Of a stretch of DNA of 11,708 nt, positions 6,481 through 11,708 are shown piece by piece. The notes under the pieces were generated by a model. It saw nothing but the letters and a program-made list of their open reading frames with translations. It made no database searches and had not been told where the DNA came from. Made by a program: the position numbers and the translations under genes. This DNA comes from CAMCXE01 sp041179125. Lineage in GTDB: Bacteria > Pseudomonadota > Gammaproteobacteria > Pseudomonadales > Cellvibrionaceae. Position 1 is the first letter of the stretch; every line of letters starts with the position of its first letter. The stretch lies in contig JBEGTZ010000170.1 of NCBI GenBank assembly GCA_041179125.1, positions 1 to 11,708 on the forward strand, written 5' to 3'.

Positions 6481-6652
6481 GAGACCTTTGCACGAAACAA
6501 AATCTATCGTCATTCCCGCGAAGGCGGGAGCCGTCAGTCCAGCGAAGATTATCTAGCTGTTCAAAATACCTAATGAAATCAAGAGCTGGCTTCCCGCCTT
6601 CGCGGGAATGACGGGGCAAAAATAAACAAAATCTAATTCGTGCAAAGGTCTC
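6481..6652. mobile_element. 172-bp MITE-like element with 16-bp terminal inverted repeats
   Basis: GAGACCTTTGCACGAA (6481-6496) is repeated exactly in inverted form at 6637-6652. GTTTT flanks it on both sides (6476-6480 and 6653-6657), a possible 5-bp target duplication. Inside, a perfect 22-bp inverted repeat (6508-6529 and 6592-6613) contains the common CATTCCCGCGAAGGCGGGA intergenic palindrome. The 12-mer AAACAAAATCTA occurs in direct orientation near both ends (6495-6506 and 6624-6635). There is no transposase, so it would move only with a helper. The ends recall IS5-type termini, but I cannot name the parent element. Confidence 0.82.
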
Positions 6653-7171
6653 GTTTTATTAATTTCATCCGTGACATTTGTGCGGATAAAAATTATTTAT
6701 TACCATTTGGTACATCTTGGTAATGTAGCCGACACATAAAATAATGACAAGACCTGTTCGGTTTTTATGGGGGGTGTTTGAGCTGGGCGCACCATGTAAA
6801 AAATTTATGTTTCAATTGTTGTTTTTTTGTTACGAAAATATTTCACAAAATTTGTGTGTTTATCTAATGTTTCTAATTGTGCGATGTTTGGAGTGGTGCC
6901 CACCTAATTTGTTTGTGGTTGGGTTTTGTATTCTGAATAAGTGTAACAAATGACATATTTCCATGCTTTTTGGCTGGATTTGGCTGCCGCAGGGTGTTTA
7001 TCCTGTGTAATATTGCTGCAAAAATCACATGGTCTGATACCCTTGCCCTCAGATTTTTTATCTAGTCAGTGTCTGTGAGGGTGGTTTGTTTTGTATAAGC
7101 CGTAGTGGTTTTATGGAGAGCCTGCTTGAAATAAGATTACTTCTTACAAATATATTCTCAGGATGTATGTT
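6653..7171. other. AT-rich gene-free spacer upstream of a sorting-tail gene
   Basis: About 520 bases without a credible gene. A short open frame at 6744-6953 has no ribosome site and an odd Phe/Cys-rich translation, so I do not call it. The inverted repeat ATTACCA-N12-TGGTAAT at 6699-6724 is a possible regulator site. The promoter of the gene at 7172 should lie here. I found neither a clean sigma-70 pair nor a -24/-12 (sigma-54) promoter with correct GG-N10-GC spacing. Confidence 0.5.
6699..6724. promoter_or_regulatory. Inverted repeat ATTACCA-N12-TGGTAAT
   Basis: Perfect 7-bp arms with a 12-nt spacer lie just right of the MITE-like element and 450 bp before the next gene. It could be an operator or a chance palindrome in AT-rich DNA. 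Confidence 0.25.
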
Positions 7172-7990
7172 ATGAAAAAAAATGCTCTTTACGTAATGTT
7201 TGGGTTGGCGGGGTTTTTGTCTGCCGTCCATTCAGCTAATGCAGCACAAGTGGATTTGACTGTTGTTATCCAGCAAGCCAACGACGATGGTGAGTTGGTG
7301 GGTGTGGGCGAAGCGAATACCTGGGATTTGGACAACAACACGCTTTGGTCAACATCAATGGTCGGTAAACACGAAATCAGTGATTTAGTGAGTTCCGACT
7401 TAGGATGGAATGTGGGGGGCGCAGCAAGTTTCGCGGGAATTGAGATTAACGACCTCAAATTTGATATGGACCCATTGTTGAGTTTTGATTTCACGTTGAA
7501 TAACAATACAGCGTTTAATCAAACTTATTCAATTTACTACAACACGCCCTTGGTTCCCAATCTCACGGGTGTAGTTAACGCTTCCGCAAATTTAACCGCT
7601 GTATTAACTGATGTTGCTGGTAGTAATGTCGGTGCAAAAATTTCTCCGTTATCAGGCTCTTCTATTTTAAGGGCGTTTGATATTACGGTGAATGGCACTG
7701 AAATTCCTAAAAATGTGGATGTTGGTAATACCTTTATCATCGGTAATACTGGCCCGCGTACCGCTACTAAAAACTGGTCTGCGGTTAATACACTGTTGTG
7801 CGGTACCGGTGAGTTTGCCTGCGAAACCATGTCGGCGGTTTTAACTTTAACCCTTTCTAAGGGGGATAAGGTTAGGCTATATGGTGAAGTGGAACAAATA
7901 GAAGCAGTTCCGTTGCCTAGTTCTGCTGTGCTGTTGGGATCCATGTTGGCGTTGTTGGCTGGCGTGCGTCGCAAATTACGCGCGGCTTAA
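7172..7990 (+). CDS. Secreted protein with VPLPx-CTERM exosortase sorting tail
   Basis: A 272-residue protein. ATG 7172 is preferred over ATG 7163, because AGGA at 7160-7163 is correctly spaced (8 bases) only for the former, and it gives a textbook signal peptide (MKKNALYVMF... ANA, then AQVDL; cleavage near 24). The body looks all-beta and is rich in Asn, Thr and Val. Its two cysteines (CGTGEFAC) could form a small disulfide loop. The C-terminus is VPLPS (about 246-250), a hydrophobic helix (SAVLLGSMLALLAGV), then RRKLRAA, the classic exosortase pattern of the same VPLPx type as the gene at 1511. No enzymatic motif is visible, so a surface or matrix structural role is inferred. It is monocistronic, with 180 bases to the convergent gene. 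Confidence 0.8.
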   Translation: MKKNALYVMFGLAGFLSAVHSANAAQVDLTVVIQQANDDGELVGVGEANTWDLDNNTLWSTSMVGKHEISDLVSSDLGWNVGGAASFAGIEINDLKFDMDPLLSFDFTLNNNTAFNQTYSIYYNTPLVPNLTGVVNASANLTAVLTDVAGSNVGAKISPLSGSSILRAFDITVNGTEIPKNVDVGNTFIIGNTGPRTATKNWSAVNTLLCGTGEFACETMSAVLTLTLSKGDKVRLYGEVEQIEAVPLPSSAVLLGSMLALLAGVRRKLRAA

Positions 7991-8006
7991 TAAATGGTTG
8001 TTTTTT

Positions 8007-8034
8007 ATTGCTGTTTTAGCTGTATTGCAGCAAT
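8007..8034. terminator. Possible weak terminator between convergent genes
   Basis: ATTGCTG (8007-8013) pairs with CAGCAAT (8028-8034) across a 14-nt loop. It is preceded by a T-run (8001-8006) and followed by TTATATTTT. It starts 17 bases after the stop of the preceding plus-strand gene. The large loop makes it a weak candidate. The rest of 7991-8163 shows nothing else. Confidence 0.3.
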
Positions 8035-8163
8035 TTATATTTTGGATGTAAAAGGACTTTACTCCAAAACCCTTATTTTAATGCGCTTCAAATAGCGCCA
8101 TTCAGGCAACACTCTTTTTTCAAAATACCTTTCAAAAAATAGCCATCCCTGGCCTTAAATTTA

Positions 8164-9570
8164 TTATTTACGACGCATAAAACCCACGCCAAAAGCGCTT
8201 AATGCTGCAAAAAACAGCGGTAATGCGGCGGGCAGTGGTGTGTTAACAATGGCTTGTGCTTGGTATAACGGTAAATCTGTCTGTGTAAAACCGTAGACAA
8301 ATAATTGGTTGGGATTATTTAGGCCGTTTACATTGTTTATATAGTCGTTATCGTTGGACAACCACAGTGTGTGGTATTGGGTATTGCCCACTTGTACATC
8401 GCTACCGAACGCTATGCCTTCTAATTTTGCTGGGATTTGATTTTGGCTGAAACCTGCGGCAACTAAATTAGAGGTGATGTCTAAAAATTCTGTTTTGGCT
8501 ACCGCTTTGCTGCTTAAGTCACCGCTCATTCCCGCCACACTTTGTGCGCCGGTAATGTCAATTTGAAAGAGTTTTTTTACCACCGCATTACTGTTATCAC
8601 CAAGGCCTTTGCCATCGCGCTCCAACACCAAAAACTGCTGGTTATTAATGGCGAGTATTTCACTTACCCCGGTACCATCTGTTAATTTGTAGGCGAATTC
8701 CTGAGTATTGCCGCTGGCGATATCAATCACCACCATGCGCACATTTTTTTTGCTGTCCTGAAGGGCGGTGGCTTGCATGATGCCAACTAGCTTGCTGCCA
8801 TCAGGTGTGATGGCTAGGCCTTCCATACCTTTATTTGTGGTGCGCCCCACTGGGTTAATGGTTTTATTAACTTCAGCGGCTTCGGTGCTAAAACTATTCG
8901 GGGCTGTTAATGATGCGGGTAAATTAAATGTGCGCAGACGCTCGCCGGTGGCCACATCAAATTCATACACATAAGGGCCGTATTCGTCAGAAACATAAGC
9001 ACTTTTTCCGTCATTGCTGATGCGAATGCCTTCTGGGTCTAAACGGGCGTTGTTGGGGTTGGTGGTGGCGCCTGGGGCAAAGTTATCTGAGCGGCCAGAA
9101 AAATAAAAATTAGTTGCGGTATTAACGCTAGGAATTGCGCTGGGCAGCCCGGCGGTTGCGCCATAGTTTAATGGGGTGTTGCTTGATAACAGCGTGGTGG
9201 ACGTTAATTGAGTGGTGACGTTTAGCGGTAAACCGTTGATATTTCCTGAAGGCGTAAGGCCTACGTTAATTTTGTGAAAACGCGGAATATAGCTGGTGGT
9301 GTCATCAATTACTGCGCTGTTGGCATAGGGTTGCGCGTTGGGGCCGCGATCAGGCAATACATAAAATTGGTTGCCGCCCGCGTAAGCGATGCCTGAACCT
9401 GTACCGCCCAGTACAGCGGCGCTAATGCCGGATTCTAAGTTGTACGTTAAACCGGATAAATCCGTGGCGCCAGTAATTTCCCCTATGCCCAATAATACAG
9501 GCGCGGCCTGTGTGCTGGCAGATGCCACAGCCATAATTATGGCACTTAATGGTTTTAATAATTTTTGCAT
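8164..9570 (-). CDS. Esterase-like phytase-family protein with TPLPA exosortase sorting tail
   Basis: A 468-residue secreted protein. The signal peptide covers about residues 1-22 (MQKLLKPLSAIIMAVASAST, QAA). The body fits the esterase-like-activity-of-phytase family, a beta-propeller-type fold. It shows VLPDRGPNAQ near 71, the ARLDPEGIRIS and VSDEYGPYVYEFD blocks, and GMEGLAITPDG. The C-terminus is NTPLPAALPLFFAALSAFGVGFMRRK: a PLPA motif at 445-448, a hydrophobic helix and a basic end, so it is a third exosortase-tail protein in this window. The start is supported by AGAGG upstream and a TATAAT hexamer. The family is thought to act on phosphate esters or related substrates, but the real substrate is unknown. 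It converges on the gene at 7172-7990 and looks monocistronic. Confidence 0.85.
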   Translation of the reverse strand: MQKLLKPLSAIIMAVASASTQAAPVLLGIGEITGATDLSGLTYNLESGISAAVLGGTGSGIAYAGGNQFYVLPDRGPNAQPYANSAVIDDTTSYIPRFHKINVGLTPSGNINGLPLNVTTQLTSTTLLSSNTPLNYGATAGLPSAIPSVNTATNFYFSGRSDNFAPGATTNPNNARLDPEGIRISNDGKSAYVSDEYGPYVYEFDVATGERLRTFNLPASLTAPNSFSTEAAEVNKTINPVGRTTNKGMEGLAITPDGSKLVGIMQATALQDSKKNVRMVVIDIASGNTQEFAYKLTDGTGVSEILAINNQQFLVLERDGKGLGDNSNAVVKKLFQIDITGAQSVAGMSGDLSSKAVAKTEFLDITSNLVAAGFSQNQIPAKLEGIAFGSDVQVGNTQYHTLWLSNDNDYINNVNGLNNPNQLFVYGFTQTDLPLYQAQAIVNTPLPAALPLFFAALSAFGVGFMRRK

Positions 9571-9590
9571 AACAACCTCTAATGGAATTA

Positions 9591-9596
9591 ATTATA
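9591..9596 (-). promoter_or_regulatory. Candidate -10 hexamer TATAAT
   Basis: On the minus strand a perfect TATAAT lies 21 bases upstream of the ATG at 9570, with an AGAGG ribosome site between them. The -35 region is poor (GTGGTT/TTCGTC region), so an activator may be needed, or the hexamer may be fortuitous. The predicted leader would be very short, about 15 bases. Confidence 0.35.
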
Positions 9597-10031
9597 TTGT
9601 GAGTAATTTGACGAACCACTGCGGCGGTTAAATATTTTAGAATTCATCTGGAAGTCTCGCTGAGCGCCAAAAGCGGTGCTGGTTGTTGGTGGCATAACAA
9701 AAGTTAAAAATGCAGGGAAACCTTGCTGGCTGTTCAAAATTTACGAAGAGCCAAAATTTTTAATTATTGCAGGCCGCGCCAAAATACGTGCAGGCTTTGG
9801 CGGTTCAACTGAGGTTTCTAGGTTTAACTCGCGCATGCTGAGGCTAAGTGTATTAGATGACATTTGCGTTGCAGTGGGCGGAGGGAATGCGGTGTGTGGG
9901 CTGCGAGGTTGAGCGAGGGGGAGGGCGGGTGCCCTTTTTTATAGATTTTTGTGTGTGGGGTTTGCAGTTTTTAGGTTTAATCGCCTAGCGGTGTCATTTT
10001 TGTTAAAAAAATGAAACATTTAGGTTGGCTG
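9597..10031. other. Gene-free spacer with dispersed repeat
   Basis: About 435 bases without a supported gene. Contents are a CGCCAAA/TTTGGCG hairpin (9777-9802, 12-nt loop), copy 3 of the GGTTTCTAGGTTAAA repeat (9804-9827), and a G-rich stretch near 9880-9930. An open frame at 9676-9912 runs through these repeats, lacks a ribosome site and is not called. Confidence 0.5.
9804..9827 (+). repeat. Copy 3 of the GGTTTCTAGGTTAAA dispersed repeat
   Basis: It matches 501-524 at 22 of 24 positions in the same orientation, more than 9 kb away. It is preceded by a hairpin (9777-9802) with TTTGGCG directly before the repeat. Copy 1 is likewise preceded by TTTTTTGGCG, so the shared unit extends about 10 bases to the left. 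Confidence 0.75.
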
Positions 10032-10065
10032 TAAAAACCGCTGTTGAATTCAACAGCGGTTTTTA
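10032..10065. terminator. Bidirectional intrinsic terminator (perfect palindrome)
   Basis: A 34-base perfect palindrome centred on GAATTC, with CCGCTGTT/AACAGCGG arms bordered by five A on one side and five T on the other, so it can terminate transcription in both directions. It lies about 58 bases past the stop of the minus-strand ABC exporter gene and probably ends that transcript. Confidence 0.88.
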
Positions 10066-10123
10066 AGTTTTTGGAATAAATCCGCGAAATCCGGTTTTGC
10101 GGTAAGCCTGTGCGGGCTGATTT

Positions 10124-11708
10124 TTATTTCACTAAACTCCAATGCCCCGCGCCTGCCAGGTTTAATTGGTGATTATGAAATTGCACCAGGCTAGATCTGT
10201 GTCCAACGCTGACTAAAATAGCTTCCGGCAGTTCCCTGCGCAGCATTTGGTACAGCGCAAACTCCAAACCTTCATCCATAGCGGAGCTGGCTTCATCCAA
10301 AAATACCGCAGCGGGGCGGGTGAGTAGCGCGCGGGCTATGGCCAGGCGCTGTTGCTCGCCCAGGCTTAAAACACGGCTCCAATCGTCTTCTTCATCTAAA
10401 CGCGGCGCCAGGTAAGCCAGTTGTACATGCTCTAATACCGGCAATAAATCAATTTCAGCGGCAGCGCGTGGGTAAAATAAGGCTTCTTTTAATGTGCCTA
10501 AAGGTAAATAGGGTTTTTGCGGCAAAAATAATACGTCCCCTTCCGGCAGAATTAATTCGCCCGTGGCATAGGGCCATAAACCCGCAAACGAGCGCAACAA
10601 AGTGGTTTTGCCCGCGCCGGAGGGGCCTTGAATTAATAGGGCGTCGCCGGTTTTTAGGCTTAAAGAAAGTTCTGTGGTGAGCGGGGATGCGTCTGGGCGG
10701 GTGACACAAAAGTGCTGTAAATTCAGTGTGGAGCCTTGGTGTTTGGGCGTAATACGCGGCAGGGTTTCGGCCTCGTCAATCACCTGTAAAAACCCGGTTA
10801 AACGGATCATAACAGCACGGTAATTAGCAAAAGAGTCGTAGGATTGGCGGAAAAAAGACAGCGCACCTTCTACTTCACGAAAAGCCGAATAGCTTTGCAT
10901 CATGTCACCTAGTTTTATTTCTTTAGAAAACACACGAGGCGCCTGAATGATGAGAGGGAAAACACCAGCCAATTGACTGATGAAAATATTAAAACCATCA
11001 AATTTAATGGATCTAAATATGATCGCCCAATAGTTAGCAATAACGGCTTTAAAACGCGTAGAAAGATTGGCCTGCTCAACCCGTTCACCGCCATAAAATG
11101 CCACGCTCTCGCCGTATTCTCTTAAGCGGATTAATGCATAACGAAAATTTGCACTCAGTTTTTCATTTAAGAAATTTAAATTGATGAGTGGGCGACCAAG
11201 CCAAATAGCCACGATGGTTGCCGTTAGAACATAGACATAAGCGAGTACCACCATGGCGCGTGGAATTTCGATTCCGAACAGTGCCAGTGTGCCCGAGAGC
11301 GTCCACAGCAATATTGTAAATTCAAATAGTGAAACGCAGGCATCCAGCAGGCCAACCGAGAGGCTCAGTGATGTACTGATGAAGCTGCCTATATCTTCTT
11401 GTATACGTTGGTCGGGGTTATCCATTGATGTTTTGGCGAAGTGGCTGCGGTAATAATTTTGTTTGTTTAGCCATTGCTTCATTAAATGCTCAGTCAGCCA
11501 AACACGCCAGTCCAGTGTAAGCAAGTTTTTTACATAATAATTCACCAGTGCGCGTGCTACAAAACCCACTAAAATTAATGCCCAAATACCTATGTTAAGC
11601 CAAAACGCTGGTGCGTTTAATTCTTGTAAAGCAGTATAAAATCCATTATTGGCTCGAGACATTAATAGTGACATACGTACGGAAATTAGGGCGAGTAAAA
11701 TAACACCA
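10124..11708 (-). CDS. ABC exporter, fused permease-ATPase, YddA/SbmA-BacA-like (partial, N-terminus off the window)
   Basis: An inner-membrane half-transporter with the membrane domain fused to one ATPase. The first in-window ATG is at 11674 (516 residues), but the frame stays open to the right edge and reads VILLALISVR before it. That completes the first membrane helix preceding NNGFYTALQ, so the true start lies beyond 11708. Counting from that ATG, hydrophobic helices are at about 24-48, 103-127 and 139-160, and DNPDQRIQEDI (85-95) is typical of this family. The ATPase has Walker A GPSGAGKT (350-357), Q-loop Q386, signature LSLGEQQR (436-443), Walker B VFLDE (457-461) and switch H492, all intact. 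Relatives handle peptides, vitamins or fatty acyl compounds. The substrate here is not predictable, and no link to the polysaccharide genes is evident. Confidence 0.92.
   Translation of the reverse strand, partial: GVILLALISVRMSLLMSRANNGFYTALQELNAPAFWLNIGIWALILVGFVARALVNYYVKNLLTLDWRVWLTEHLMKQWLNKQNYYRSHFAKTSMDNPDQRIQEDIGSFISTSLSLSVGLLDACVSLFEFTILLWTLSGTLALFGIEIPRAMVVLAYVYVLTATIVAIWLGRPLINLNFLNEKLSANFRYALIRLREYGESVAFYGGERVEQANLSTRFKAVIANYWAIIFRSIKFDGFNIFISQLAGVFPLIIQAPRVFSKEIKLGDMMQSYSAFREVEGALSFFRQSYDSFANYRAVMIRLTGFLQVIDEAETLPRITPKHQGSTLNLQHFCVTRPDASPLTTELSLSLKTGDALLIQGPSGAGKTTLLRSFAGLWPYATGELILPEGDVLFLPQKPYLPLGTLKEALFYPRAAAEIDLLPVLEHVQLAYLAPRLDEEDDWSRVLSLGEQQRLAIARALLTRPAAVFLDEASSAMDEGLEFALYQMLRRELPEAILVSVGHRSSLVQFHNHQLNLAGAGHWSLVK

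Noticed and set aside
6371..6619. Minus-strand open frame translating as a short Arg/Gly-rich protein (MPRHSREGG...)
   Set aside because: It runs across the CATTCCCGCGAAGGCGGGA repeat of the MITE-like element and the hairpin cluster. This is a well-known spurious translation of that repeat, with no ribosome site.
6744..6953. Plus-strand open frame of 69 residues
   Set aside because: No ribosome binding site, low-complexity Phe/Cys/Leu translation in AT-rich DNA, and no recognisable domain.
7126..7156. TTGAAA/TATATT pair as a sigma-70 promoter
   Set aside because: The spacer is 19 bases, and the predicted start of transcription would fall on the ribosome site.
6954..7171. Sigma-54 (-24/-12) promoter before the sorting-tail gene, as known for some exosortase-linked genes
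   Set aside because: Partial matches (TGGTCTG...CTTGC near 7032 and TGGAGAG...TTGA near 7114) have the wrong GG-to-GC spacing, so no site is claimed.
9676..9912. Plus-strand open frame of 78 residues
   Set aside because: It overlaps dispersed repeat copy 3 and a hairpin, lacks a ribosome site and shows no domain.
10011..10034. Seven-codon frame MKHLGWL just before the terminator, encoding the same MKHLGW as codons at 2049-2066
   Set aside because: It looked like a leader peptide with an attenuator, but no plus-strand gene follows the hairpin and there is no ribosome site. The six-codon match is probably chance.
1..11708. CRISPR arrays, tRNA or rRNA genes, integrase or transposase genes
   Set aside because: None seen on either strand. 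The repeats present are too few and irregularly spaced for CRISPR, and no cloverleaf or rRNA segment was recognised.

Overview
The window looks like chromosomal DNA of a Gram-negative gammaproteobacterium. It carries an outer-membrane polysaccharide export set, three proteins with a C-terminal VPLPx-type exosortase sorting tail, and a YddA/SbmA-like ABC exporter. The AT-leaning composition and repeat-rich spacers would fit a Cellvibrio-like or related environmental lineage. That assignment is an inference from gene style only.

Layout. Positions 1-156 hold one copy of a 71-bp repeat and then an intrinsic terminator. Positions 157-1018 are gene-free and rich in palindromes, including a hairpin element bracketed by direct copies of a GGTTTCTAGGTTAAA-type repeat. 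From 1019 to 6211 there are six tightly spaced plus-strand genes: a ribbon-helix-helix (RHH) regulator, a small VPLPS-tailed secreted protein, a Wza-like export protein without the outer-membrane helix, an outer-membrane beta-barrel candidate, a Wzz/GumC-like chain-length protein, and a Wzc/CpsD-like ATPase with a degenerate Walker A' motif and no tyrosine tail. At 6235-6305 the 71-bp repeat returns in inverted orientation, so the export module is bracketed by near-identical inverted repeats. Positions 6306-7171 hold a cluster of small hairpins (GGA in the loops on the minus strand), a 172-bp MITE-like element and an AT-rich spacer. A second VPLPS-tailed secreted protein (7172-7990, plus) faces a TPLPA-tailed esterase-like phytase-family protein (8164-9570, minus). 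After another repeat-containing spacer and a perfect palindromic terminator, a minus-strand ABC exporter (10124 to the right edge) is cut by the window end.

How the genes may work together. The six-gene unit looks like the envelope-spanning export half of an exopolysaccharide system: an inner-membrane co-polymerase, its cytoplasmic ATPase, a periplasmic export ring and an outer-membrane porin. It is bundled with a sorting-tail protein that may be processed by an exosortase and associate with the polymer. No glycosyltransferase, flippase, polymerase or exosortase is visible, so those parts must lie elsewhere. The RHH protein at the head is a plausible local regulator. The two further sorting-tail proteins downstream suggest a wider exosortase-dependent surface programme.
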